IMG/VR virus record: IMGVR_UViG_3300006903_000002
Coordinates: 1-64,000 of that record
Strand: one strand, 5' to 3'
Source of the DNA: a virus
DNA: 64,000 bases
The notes under the pieces: generated by a model
Database searches by the model: none
What the model saw: the letters and a program-made list of their open reading frames with translations, nothing else
Told to the model about the DNA's origin: nothing
Made by a program: the position numbers and the translations under genes
Shown here: piece by piece, positions 7,157 to 13,549 of the stretch
Position numbering within the stretch: the stretch's first letter is position 1
How the letters are laid out: each line of letters opens with the position of its first letter

Positions 7157-7858
7157 GTGAGCGTTCCGAATGGCTTCTATCTTACGCTGAAGCAGCTTGC
7201 AAATCTTTCCAAAGGGGATTGGAAAAGGGTAGACCTATTTCTCGGAGAGCCTTTTGAGGGAGACAAGCGTGTATTCAACGAGAGCACCCCGACTGAAGTT
7301 GTTGATTGGGTTCACTCTAAAATGGAAGATGGTGGGGAGACGTGGTGCAAGGGGCACAGTTGTTGGGAACCAACTCCGCACGCCTGTTACAAACAGTTTA
7401 CTGCCCCCGAATACAATGTTGAATTGCCAAAAAGCAATCCGCAGGTGGAGAGGGCCATTCAGGAATTGATGAGCAGGCAAGGATATGCACAAAGTTCTCC
7501 GGGGATGCAGAGGGCGCTCAAAAACTATAAAGAGAAGGGGGAACTTCCCGCAGGATTCGACTCCGCAAAGGCGCTCGAAGAAGTGCAGAGGATGAAGCGC
7601 ATCAAACACCTCGAAGAATTACAGAAGAGAAACGCTCATTCCGCTGCTCAACGTTCTAAGGGTCTTGAAGAACTTCTTCAAGAGAAAGGGACTTGGCAAT
7701 TGACACACTTGAACCGTTGCCCCGATTGTCAAATCGACACCGTGCGCTACACGCAGGAACCACCCCCGCAACCGAAAGATGTTGCAGACAGGCTCATTTA
7801 TAGTGAGAAGCCGTGTGGTTGCACGAAACTTGCAGAACTACTCGCGTCGGGAGTTTGA
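7157..7858 (+). CDS. Hypothetical protein with C-terminal zinc site
   Basis: Protein of 233 aa from GTG 7157, preceded by GAAGAGGAG and abutting the previous stop. The middle is a charged helical region with heptads (ALEEVQRMKRIKHLEELQKR). The C-terminus has CPDC and, about 33 residues later, CGC, a likely zinc-binding knuckle. No enzyme motif. It is the last coding gene before the first tRNA pair. Confidence 0.65.
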   Translation: MSVPNGFYLTLKQLANLSKGDWKRVDLFLGEPFEGDKRVFNESTPTEVVDWVHSKMEDGGETWCKGHSCWEPTPHACYKQFTAPEYNVELPKSNPQVERAIQELMSRQGYAQSSPGMQRALKNYKEKGELPAGFDSAKALEEVQRMKRIKHLEELQKRNAHSAAQRSKGLEELLQEKGTWQLTHLNRCPDCQIDTVRYTQEPPPQPKDVADRLIYSEKPCGCTKLAELLASGV

Positions 7859-7868
7859 TTATTTTTGT

Positions 7869-7946
7869 CCCACATTAGACCACGTTGGCAGAGTCAACAG
7901 ACTCAAACCCTGTGTAGGACAGGTTCGACACCTGTATGTGGGACCA
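7869..7946 (+). tRNA. tRNA-Leu (CAA), short variable loop
   Basis: Acceptor CCCACAT/ATGTGGG, discriminator A and encoded CCA. Anticodon loop CTCAAAC gives CAA; the anticodon stem has one A-C mismatch next to the loop. T arm ACAGG/CCTGT with loop TTCGACA is canonical. The variable region is only 5 bases, whereas bacterial leucine tRNAs normally have a long variable arm. Either a class I-shaped Leu tRNA or one charged differently. Confidence 0.85.
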
Positions 7947-7957
7947 ACACAAGTTGT

Positions 7958-8048
7958 GGTGACGTAGACCCGTAGAGGGCGGGGGCAGACTGTAAATCTG
8001 TTGGGCCTAAAAACCCCCCGGACGGTGCGACTCCTCCCGGCACCACCA
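7958..8048 (+). tRNA. tRNA-Tyr (GTA), mismatched arms
   Basis: Anticodon arm GCAGA-CTGTAAA-TCTGT, a long variable region as expected for bacterial Tyr, and encoded CCA. The acceptor GGTGACG/CGGCACC has an A-G mismatch and the T stem pairs at only three of five positions around loop TGCGACT. It may be decaying or unusually flexible. Confidence 0.75.
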
Positions 8049-8064
8049 AAAAAGAGGAAAAGTC

Positions 8065-8238
8065 ATGGATGAACAAAAGCGGTCAGAACTTTATACAGCA
8101 AAGTTGGAAGTGAGCCAACCCTTCAAGACCACCAAAATCACGTTGGTTGCAAGTGCGATGACGGGGAAGGTAGAAGATGTTCATGAGGGGATGGAGATAC
8201 TTGTTAAGGCTTTGCGAGAGGTTTTCCCAAAAGTATAA
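8065..8238 (+). CDS. 57-aa hypothetical protein
   Basis: Starts at ATG 8065 with AGAGGAAAAG upstream. Sequence is mixed strand then helix (KVEDVHEGMEILVKALREVF). Lies between two tRNA pairs. Function unknown. Confidence 0.55.
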   Translation: MDEQKRSELYTAKLEVSQPFKTTKITLVASAMTGKVEDVHEGMEILVKALREVFPKV

Positions 8239-8329
8239 TTGCTTCGTCGGGAGGCACGAATTCACACCTGACGTGAATGCAAAATTCGACTATTGCCGAA
8301 GGTGTGGGAAGCGTGTGCGGATAATATGA
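8201..8329 (+). CDS. Small zinc-finger peptide
   Basis: About 42 aa from TTG 8201 (GGAG five bases upstream), overlapping the previous gene by 38 bases. The pattern NCFVGRHEF...YCRRCGKRV has a C-x4-H then C-x2-C spacing of a small zinc finger, a pattern seen in many tiny phage proteins. The start is uncertain. Confidence 0.45.
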   Translation: MLRLCERFSQKYNCFVGRHEFTPDVNAKFDYCRRCGKRVRII

Positions 8330-8332
8330 GTT

Positions 8333-8420
8333 GGTAGGCATTCCGGCTGGATGAGGAACCCGTTTGCTAAACGGGCGCACCTAAGACGTGTTACAGGTTC
8401 GAGTCCTGTGCCTACCGCCA
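8333..8420 (+). tRNA. tRNA-Ser (GCT)
   Basis: Acceptor GGTAGGC/GCCTACC, discriminator G and encoded CCA. Anticodon arm CCCGT-TTGCTAA-ACGGG gives GCT. The long variable arm is the class II shape expected for serine. T loop GTTCGAG region is canonical. Confidence 0.92.
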
Positions 8421-8444
8421 ACACCTCAAGACGGGACCACAAGA

Positions 8445-8597
8445 ATGTTTCTAATTCCACTCAAGTTGAAGTATCTAACGAAGAAATATCCATACAAGGC
8501 AGGACTCTACCGAATGAGGACAGGGAATAGTCATGGACCGACTCCAAAAGTCCCTAAGAACCGTCAGGGGATTGGTCCAAGGCGGAGACACATTTGA
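8445..8597 (+). CDS. Small basic hypothetical protein
   Basis: Protein of 50 aa from ATG 8445. Strongly basic, with a C-terminus rich in Arg/Lys/Pro (PKVPKNRQGIGPRRRH), which suits RNA or DNA binding. The ribosome site is weak. The alternative frame 8533-8628 overlaps it; one or both may be translated. Confidence 0.4.
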   Translation: MFLIPLKLKYLTKKYPYKAGLYRMRTGNSHGPTPKVPKNRQGIGPRRRHI

Positions 8598-8628
8598 CGC
8601 CTACTGGAAGAGTGCGGCCAATTGGTAG
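8533..8628 (+). CDS. 31-aa peptide ending inside tRNA-Ser
   Basis: ATG 8533 follows AGGGAA by seven bases. The peptide (start MDRLQKSL, end WKSAANW) has a stop TAG inside the D arm of the next tRNA, an arrangement repeated at other tRNAs here. Low confidence because it overlaps another small frame. Confidence 0.35.
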   Translation: MDRLQKSLRTVRGLVQGGDTFDAYWKSAANW

Positions 8629-8699
8629 GCTAACTGTCTTGAAAACAGAGCCACCCACGACGAGTGGGTGTGGGGGTTCGAATCCCTCCTCTTCCGCCA
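8606..8699 (+). tRNA. tRNA-Ser (TGA)
   Basis: Acceptor GGAAGAG/CTCTTCC, discriminator G and encoded CCA. Anticodon loop CTTGAAA gives TGA. Long variable arm with a clear stem (CCACCCAC/GTGGGTGTGG). T loop TTCGAAT canonical. Confidence 0.92.
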
Positions 8700-8749
8700 C
8701 ACAATTCGTGATTTGTAATAAGAAGGCATTTTACAGTAATAAGAGGAAG

Positions 8750-9004
8750 GTGAATGCGGTGAATGAGTGGGACCCTCTCCTCACGGACAAAGAGACACGA
8801 GATAGGTTGAAGTCCCTTCTTGACCGCCTCCCCGACTACCTCACCCACCGGGAAGCACTCTTGAAGGCTGTTGAAGACGGGAAGGCAAAGGATGCAGTAG
8901 ACGTGCTCAACGTTTATTTGGATGAGATAACAAGGTGTGGAGGCATTTTAATGGTAATTGCAAGGGGGGAAGATGACACAATCGCAATTGGACACAATTC
9001 TTAA
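8750..9004 (+). CDS. Hypothetical protein
   Basis: Protein of 84 aa from GTG 8750 (AGAGGAAG upstream). The frame is open upstream through tRNA-Ser, but that part is rejected because it is the tRNA. The helical core (LKSLLDRLPDYLTHREALLKAVEDG) ends in DDTIAIGHNS. No family recognised. Confidence 0.6.
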   Translation: MNAVNEWDPLLTDKETRDRLKSLLDRLPDYLTHREALLKAVEDGKAKDAVDVLNVYLDEITRCGGILMVIARGEDDTIAIGHNS

Positions 9005-9368
9005 CAACATCTCACTCCCGACAGGGTGGGACATCGAAGTGCACGACAAGGGGGATGGGTGGTTGGTGCAGATTGTCTTCGACGCAACCGACATCCACAC
9101 AGGACAATACAAAGAGCAGCGTTGTAGGAAGTGGTATGTATCGTCTCACGCAGTCACAAGTGAGGTTGTTAGAACGGTCTACAAAGCAGGACTTGCAGCC
9201 CTTGAACATGAGTTTGATGAGACATTCCGTTACAAGGATGTTGCCATTTACAATCCTCATCTGAACGTGGAGGATTTGGCACAGATTGTGGATGGACCAG
9301 AACGGGATGTGAGGGAGGACAGGCGAGATGGAACAGCCAAAGGAACTCCTCAAACTGAGTCTAAGTAG
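8973..9368 (+). CDS. Hypothetical protein
   Basis: Protein of 131 aa; ATG 8973 has AGGGGGGAAG upstream and overlaps the previous gene by 32 bases. Alternating strands and one helix (WDIEVHDKGDGWLVQIVFDA, VVRTVYKAGLAALEHEF). The C-terminus is hydrophilic. No motif recognised. Confidence 0.6.
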   Translation: MTQSQLDTILNNISLPTGWDIEVHDKGDGWLVQIVFDATDIHTGQYKEQRCRKWYVSSHAVTSEVVRTVYKAGLAALEHEFDETFRYKDVAIYNPHLNVEDLAQIVDGPERDVREDRRDGTAKGTPQTESK

Positions 9369-9573
9369 CGCGAGTGGGATTTTCGACAACCCCCTCTTCA
9401 CTTTCCTGCCGTTGTTTGGGTTTGCAAAGAACATCCCACACGCCCTCAAGCTCATGCGACAGGGAGATGTGAAGGTAAATGGGGAGGTTGTGAACAACTC
9501 TTACATCCTACGTAGTGGAGATTGCATTCAAGTAGGACAAAATGCTATAGTAGTATTAGACTCACCCTTGTAG
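9328..9573 (+). CDS. S4-like RNA-binding protein
   Basis: Protein of 81 aa. The C-terminal half (ALKLMRQGDVKVNGEVV, YILRSGDCIQVG) has the helix-loop-strand pattern of an S4 domain: helix, G-x-V-x-V-N-G, then G-D-x-I-x-V. S4 domains bind structured RNA. The N-terminus (PLFTFLPLFGFAKNI) is hydrophobic. In a phage with this many tRNAs and an RNA ligase, an RNA-related role is plausible. It overlaps the previous gene by 41 bases. Confidence 0.6.
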   Translation: MEQPKELLKLSLSSASGIFDNPLFTFLPLFGFAKNIPHALKLMRQGDVKVNGEVVNNSYILRSGDCIQVGQNAIVVLDSPL

Positions 9574-9619
9574 GAGTGAAAGATGGGACAAACAGTAAAT
9601 GTGTCTTGTAGCCAATAGG

Positions 9620-10111
9620 ATGCCCGCATTGCGCGCTTATGGCAGTGGTAAATGGTTTGCCATAGACGTATTAACTACCCTTAATGGTGAACCATATCAA
9701 GTGCGCGTGAAGGTGTTAAGGTGGTATTTCTACTCTCCATTATTAGGAATAAAAGCTATGAAACATAGTAATGTGACGGAGGAGCGACGACAAGCCCTGA
9801 CCTATCACGTTTCAGAATGGGCCAACGAGAATGACGGCGGCTGGGGAGTTGCGGCACAGTGGACGCCTGAAGGTGGTGGCCGTGCTGGTGGAATCGTCGC
9901 ACGAACGAATACGCGAGAAGAGGCTGAACGATTGTGCGAAGTTCTCAAGGCCGAAGCCGCCCGCGCCCTCGTGCGTGCCCGTCTTTGTAGACGAGCGGCT
10001 GACGGCCCTGCTGGAGAAACTGACGCGCTACGACTTGGTGCAATATGGCGGCTACTACAAAGACCATCGGATAGAACCAAGCGAAGGTGGCGACTATGTG
10101 CGTTTCGATGA
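9620..10111 (+). CDS. Hypothetical protein with G+C-rich second half
   Basis: Up to 163 aa from ATG 9620 (ATG 9599 and 9758 are alternatives). The first part (KWFAIDVLTTLNGEPYQVRV) has the codon style of the neighbours. From about 9780 the DNA becomes much richer in G+C (roughly two thirds in 9841-9900 by hand count), and the protein (GIVARTNTREEAERLCEVLKA) looks like a small phage protein from another source. The C-terminal 45 residues overlap the next gene and may be spurious. No family recognised. Confidence 0.5.
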   Translation: MPALRAYGSGKWFAIDVLTTLNGEPYQVRVKVLRWYFYSPLLGIKAMKHSNVTEERRQALTYHVSEWANENDGGWGVAAQWTPEGGGRAGGIVARTNTREEAERLCEVLKAEAARALVRARLCRRAADGPAGETDALRLGAIWRLLQRPSDRTKRRWRLCAFR

Positions 10112-10184
10112 ACTTGAAGCCGTCCTCGGCCTCCCGCGAGATGGCACAAAAGATGCAATCAAAGTAGATTGTGATGAAAGTTAA
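9975..10184 (+). CDS. Small phage protein, G+C-rich
   Basis: Protein of 69 aa from GTG 9975, overlapping the previous frame. The pattern (LLEKLTRYDLVQYG then YVRFDELEAVLG) is common in tiny phage proteins that end by pairing an R/Y-x-E/D strand with a short helix. The ribosome site is weak. Codon use differs from the neighbours, suggesting recent transfer. Confidence 0.5.
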   Translation: MPVFVDERLTALLEKLTRYDLVQYGGYYKDHRIEPSEGGDYVRFDELEAVLGLPRDGTKDAIKVDCDES

Positions 10185-10392
10185 ACTTGCACAATTGTAT
10201 GAGTCAAAGAGCAATCCCAAACAACCTCCTTATGTGGTTGTGTGGCTAGAGGATGGGAAGCTCATGTGCAATTGCAAAGGATGGACAATCTACAAAAACA
10301 AGCCACGGAGTTGCACCCACTGTGAACAGTTTGCAAAGGAGCACAAGTTGATGTTGTGGGGTGAGGGAGATTATGTGTTTGCAGAGGAGTAA
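10174..10392 (+). CDS. SWIM-like zinc-finger protein
   Basis: Protein of 72 aa. The segment YVVVWLEDGKLMCNCKGW followed by CTHCEQF gives a C-x-C...C-x-H arrangement like the SWIM zinc finger (C-x-C-x(n)-C-x-H), which binds DNA or protein. The size fits a free-standing SWIM-like module. ATG 10174 is chosen over GTG 10171. Confidence 0.6.
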   Translation: MKVKLAQLYESKSNPKQPPYVVVWLEDGKLMCNCKGWTIYKNKPRSCTHCEQFAKEHKLMLWGEGDYVFAEE

Positions 10393-10395
10393 TAT

Positions 10396-10530
10396 GTGTT
10401 TGAATTAGCAACTGTCGTGGGTTTGTTGTGGATGCTCTTTTGTGGTCTTGTTGGCATCGTCTTTGCAGGTGCAGTCTGTGCACGGGTGCTGACGTGGTTA
10501 CTTGAGTGGGTTAAGGGAGGCTTGAAGTGA
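10396..10530 (+). CDS. 44-aa membrane peptide
   Basis: GTG 10396 with GAGGAG upstream; the stop overlaps the next start (GTGA). One long hydrophobic segment (LATVVGLLWMLF through GIVFAGAVCA) and an amphipathic end (LTWLLEWVKGG). Possibly holin-like in form, but no evidence for that role. Confidence 0.5.
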   Translation: MFELATVVGLLWMLFCGLVGIVFAGAVCARVLTWLLEWVKGGLK

Positions 10531-10715
10531 AGATAATTGTGCAATTCAGGGATGGGCGGGAGTCGCAGAAGTTTTCTAACGCGGATGGGGTGCAGGTAGG
10601 CGGTCAGGTCATGATTGTAGGGAATGAATCGAAGGCACCCATCGCCATCATCCCCATCGAGGTAGTGAGGTGTGTCTTGTATCCTGAGAACGACTCTCCG
10701 ATTGTGAGGATTTAA
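10527..10715 (+). CDS. Small beta-rich hypothetical protein
   Basis: Protein of 62 aa from GTG 10527. Strand-rich (KIIVQFRDG, QVMIVGNES, IAIIPIEVVRCVLY), consistent with a small barrel. Stop and next start overlap. Function unknown. Confidence 0.55.
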   Translation: MKIIVQFRDGRESQKFSNADGVQVGGQVMIVGNESKAPIAIIPIEVVRCVLYPENDSPIVRI

Positions 10716-10876
10716 TGGGCGCGCACATTTTTGTGCTGAGTGGGAGACAGTTGAAGGAGTTGGCAGAATTCTTGCGCCCGCAGACTCCCTTCAGCCACCT
10801 CCCCACCTTGAGTGAGTCGATTAAGTTGATTTGTGACGCGGCAAAACATATTAAGAAGGAGGATGAAGATGATTGA
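10715..10876 (+). CDS. 53-aa hypothetical protein
   Basis: ATG overlaps the previous stop by one base. Helical (GRQLKELAEFL, SIKLICDAAKHI) with an acidic end. Function unknown. Confidence 0.5.
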   Translation: MGAHIFVLSGRQLKELAEFLRPQTPFSHLPTLSESIKLICDAAKHIKKEDEDD

Positions 10877-11123
10877 TGAGCTGAAAGAACTACTGCCAGA
10901 TGATATTGGCGTTGTGGAGTATCGAAGCCTTGCGCAGGCCGTCGAGAAGGCATTGGATGAGGACAAGGCTAATGAGGGAATGGACCCGCCTTCCGACGAA
11001 ACATTGTCGATGTGGTTCAATGCATTGTCGTTGAAGGACAGAATCAACGTGCTAGCGGTAGGGTTTGTAAGTGAATTCTATTTCCGTGTGCCAAAGACGG
11101 TTTTCAAACAACAGGAGAAGTAA
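10869..11123 (+). CDS. Tandem paralogue A
   Basis: Protein of 84 aa; ATG 10869 with AGGAGG upstream. Its C-terminal half, PPSDETLSMWFNALSLKDRI...VFKQQEK, aligns with the next gene (PPSDEELAGWFDKLSHEDRM...FYDNQQK). The two are tandem paralogues that have diverged at their N-termini. The shared block, W-F-x-x-L-S-x-x-D-R, is probably a short helical unit. Function unknown. Confidence 0.6.
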   Translation: MIDELKELLPDDIGVVEYRSLAQAVEKALDEDKANEGMDPPSDETLSMWFNALSLKDRINVLAVGFVSEFYFRVPKTVFKQQEK

Positions 11124-11124
11124 G

Positions 11125-11346
11125 ATGGCAGTTTTATATACAAAGCTTGGAAAGCTTACAAGCGCGACCTTAGATAGGGATGAGGAGTTGCATCCCACCC
11201 ATCAGAATCCACCCTCAGATGAGGAGCTTGCAGGGTGGTTTGATAAGTTGAGCCATGAGGATAGGATGATGGCGCTGGGGGTTGCTTTTGTGATAAAGCA
11301 TGAAGGTGCAGTGCCCGACGATTTCTATGATAACCAACAGAAGTAA
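11125..11346 (+). CDS. Tandem paralogue B
   Basis: Protein of 73 aa starting one base after paralogue A, with GGAG just upstream. It shares the PPSDE...WF...LS..DR block with A, then a helix. Likely a local duplication followed by divergence. Function unknown. Confidence 0.6.
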   Translation: MAVLYTKLGKLTSATLDRDEELHPTHQNPPSDEELAGWFDKLSHEDRMMALGVAFVIKHEGAVPDDFYDNQQK

Positions 11347-12436
11347 AGTTGTTTCCTACTTCCAATGCCCACGATACAGATATTTGAAATATCACTACAA
11401 TGGGAATGGAATTAGTAGAACGACTTCTACTGGCGCACAAGACCTAGGCACATCCATCCACAAAGGAGTTGCGCTTCTGCTTGAAGGTAAGATGGGGAAG
11501 GAAGAGGTTGTAAAGTTGTTGTTGGAGGAGTATCGTGCCTCAGTGCCTCCATCCATCCCGCATTACAACATTGTCCTGTGGGAACATCTTACCTTTCTAG
11601 AAGGCATCTTGAGGGTGTTCGCACGATGCAGAATCCCGCAGTTGAATGCTTTGGGCGCAACTCTTGCAGTGGAGCAGGAAAAGACCTTTGCACTCAACAA
11701 TGACATCACTTTTCAATTCCGCGCGGATGCAATCATCCAATGTGAGGATGGAATTGTTGTGGTGGATGTGAAGCCAACCGCCTACGGCGGTTTCCAATTC
11801 GTGAGAGGTTGGGAGAGGAACCATCAAGTCCTGTCGTATGTGAAAGCTGCGGAGACAATATATGACTTAAATGTCTTGGGTGTAAGGATTGAAGGTTATT
11901 TGAAGGGTAAGCGAATGTATGACGCCAAGTTGTTTGGCGGGCAAGTCAAGATACAAAACTCACCCCTATGTTATGTATATGTTAATAATGTTAGTGGACA
12001 GATAGCCCCGGATTATCAGCGGGGTAGTGAGTGGGCAAAGATGCCTCTGTGGGAGACATCTTTGACCCCTAAAGAATACATCGAAGAGTTGTTGACGGTT
12101 GAGCAGTGTGAAAAGTTGTTCCTCGCACCCATTCCGCCAATCGCCCCCAACAGGGAGCGACTAAAAAGATGGGAGCGTCAGACAGTTGCGAATGAGTTGC
12201 GGATTGAGAAGGCAGCGAGGTTGGTTGAGAGAGTGCGCGTTGGTTGTAGTGAGGAGACATTCCTGAGAGTGTTGGATGAGCAGTTCCCTCAGAATCATGA
12301 CTCATGCTACAAATATGGCGAGGACTATCCGTGTGAGATGGACCAAGTTTGTTTCAATGGACAAGTGGAGAGTGACCCTCTTGCGAGCGGGTTGTATGAA
12401 GAAAGAAGGGAACATCATGAAGATGGAGTTGAATGA
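11327..12436 (+). CDS. Cas4/RecB-like PD-(D/E)XK nuclease
   Basis: Protein of 369 aa. The N-terminus (KVVSYFQCPRYRYLKY) is the typical first helix with a cysteine of Cas4/AddB-like nucleases. GTSIHKG carries the conserved His. RADAIIQ...GIVVVDVKPT contains the catalytic D and D-x-K pair, and HQVLSYVKAA the following Q-x3-Y helix. C-terminal cysteines (CYKYGEDYPC, VCF) could complete a Fe-S cluster. Such nucleases resect DNA in recombination or degrade host DNA. ATG 11327 overlaps the previous gene by 20 bases. Confidence 0.82.
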   Translation: MITNRSKVVSYFQCPRYRYLKYHYNGNGISRTTSTGAQDLGTSIHKGVALLLEGKMGKEEVVKLLLEEYRASVPPSIPHYNIVLWEHLTFLEGILRVFARCRIPQLNALGATLAVEQEKTFALNNDITFQFRADAIIQCEDGIVVVDVKPTAYGGFQFVRGWERNHQVLSYVKAAETIYDLNVLGVRIEGYLKGKRMYDAKLFGGQVKIQNSPLCYVYVNNVSGQIAPDYQRGSEWAKMPLWETSLTPKEYIEELLTVEQCEKLFLAPIPPIAPNRERLKRWERQTVANELRIEKAARLVERVRVGCSEETFLRVLDEQFPQNHDSCYKYGEDYPCEMDQVCFNGQVESDPLASGLYEERREHHEDGVE

Positions 12437-12605
12437 GAAAGAGATTGTGGCGGCGAGTAGTTGTTTGGCACTGGTCTTGTATCAAATGTCAATACACCCG
12501 GAGTTGAAATTCAAAGACGAAACCATGTTTACTGATACGGTTGAGTTGTATAAGAAACTGCGCAAGGCGCAAGGAGTAGATTTGTATGAGAGTACAGTTA
12601 ACTGA
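12417..12605 (+). CDS. Small helical protein
   Basis: Protein of 62 aa; ATG 12417 with AGAAGGGAAC upstream, overlapping the nuclease by 20 bases. Helical, mildly hydrophobic (EIVAASSCLALVLYQMSI). Function unknown. Confidence 0.55.
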   Translation: MKMELNEKEIVAASSCLALVLYQMSIHPELKFKDETMFTDTVELYKKLRKAQGVDLYESTVN

Positions 12606-13035
12606 CGGCAGACAGTTTAGAATCAGCTTTAGGCATATCGTTCCTAACAACTTCGTTCCACGGCAGGGAGCTACGGAAGCGCAGTTTGACAGGTATTATG
12701 AGGAGTGTGACAGGCTTGCAGAACGCCTTCGCTTTTATTCCACTACTGTGAGCTTCGACATCTACAGGATTGAGGCACTTTCAGAATGTTTCATTCAGGA
12801 GGTGATTGAGGGAGTGGCCATCACGAGGGATGCAGACCCAATTGGTGCGGCATTCACAAACTACAAAGACCACTTCGACAAGGAGAAGGGCAGGAAGATT
12901 TCGCTCACTCGCGCACTTCAGCATCTTTTCAAGGACCCAACAATCCGTAAGGAGTTTTGGGACGCATACCACAACAGGTTCCCACAACCAATTCCGAAGG
13001 AGGAAGCAGATGTCGTGGGAAGACAAGAGGATTGA
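12586..13035 (+). CDS. Hypothetical protein
   Basis: Protein of 149 aa overlapping neighbours on both sides. Begins as a strand pair (RVQLTDGRQFRISFRHIV) with DGRQF reminiscent of small beta barrels, then helices (FDRYYEECDRLAERLRFY). No catalytic motif. It directly precedes the NAD+ salvage genes and could be part of that transcript. Confidence 0.6.
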   Translation: MRVQLTDGRQFRISFRHIVPNNFVPRQGATEAQFDRYYEECDRLAERLRFYSTTVSFDIYRIEALSECFIQEVIEGVAITRDADPIGAAFTNYKDHFDKEKGRKISLTRALQHLFKDPTIRKEFWDAYHNRFPQPIPKEEADVVGRQED

Positions 13036-13549
13036 AAGTTTGCCGTCTGTTGGGGTGATTGTGGCGAGGTTCCAAGCACCCCAACTTACAAACGGCCATG
13101 AAGACTTCATCACGCACGTCATGAAGCACAATGACTATACAATTGTCTTCCTTGGGACATGCCCGGTTGATGAGAGGAATCCGCTGCCCTTTGCCTTCAG
13201 GAGGGCGAGTGTGGAGTCATTCATGAGAGGACTCATCATCCTGCCCTTTGAAGATATGCCAAACGAAGATGAGAAGTGGACAAGGAAGTTGGAGCAGACA
13301 GTTGGCAACATTTTTCCGTTTGACAAATATAACATAACATTCTACGGGGGAAGAGATTCAACCTTCCTGAAGGCATACAAAGAGTTTGGGAAGTTTAGGC
13401 GGGAAGAAGTTGCGGGAGGTATTGAAGTGAGTGCGACGAAGGTGCGGCAAACGATTTTGAAGGACCCTTCATACACTTTGGAATTTCGCGCAGGCACTAT
13501 CTATGGCGTGAATCTTGCATTAGGAGGAAAAGATGTTAAGTTCAGATAA
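13010..13549 (+). CDS. NMN adenylyltransferase (NadM/NadR-like)
   Basis: Protein of 179 aa. The nucleotidyltransferase fold is shown by VGVIVARFQAPQLTNGHEDFI, where the N-G-H corresponds to the H-x-G-H nucleotide-binding turn of this superfamily, and by the late GGIEVSATKVRQTIL, corresponding to the I-S-x-T-x-x-R signature. It should join nicotinamide mononucleotide and ATP to make NAD+. The next gene makes NMN, so the two form a complete salvage route from nicotinamide, the arrangement known as NARP2 in phages that restore NAD+ after defence systems destroy it. AGGAAG precedes ATG 13010. Confidence 0.85.
   Translation: MSWEDKRIESLPSVGVIVARFQAPQLTNGHEDFITHVMKHNDYTIVFLGTCPVDERNPLPFAFRRASVESFMRGLIILPFEDMPNEDEKWTRKLEQTVGNIFPFDKYNITFYGGRDSTFLKAYKEFGKFRREEVAGGIEVSATKVRQTILKDPSYTLEFRAGTIYGVNLALGGKDVKFR

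Noticed and set aside
8594-8749. N-terminal extension of the 8750 gene through tRNA-Ser
   Set aside because: The frame is open only because it crosses the tRNA; a good ribosome site precedes GTG 8750.
9582-9617. Eleven-residue frame MGQTVNVSCSQ
   Set aside because: Good AGGAG upstream but too short; possibly a leader for the 9620 gene, not annotated as a gene.
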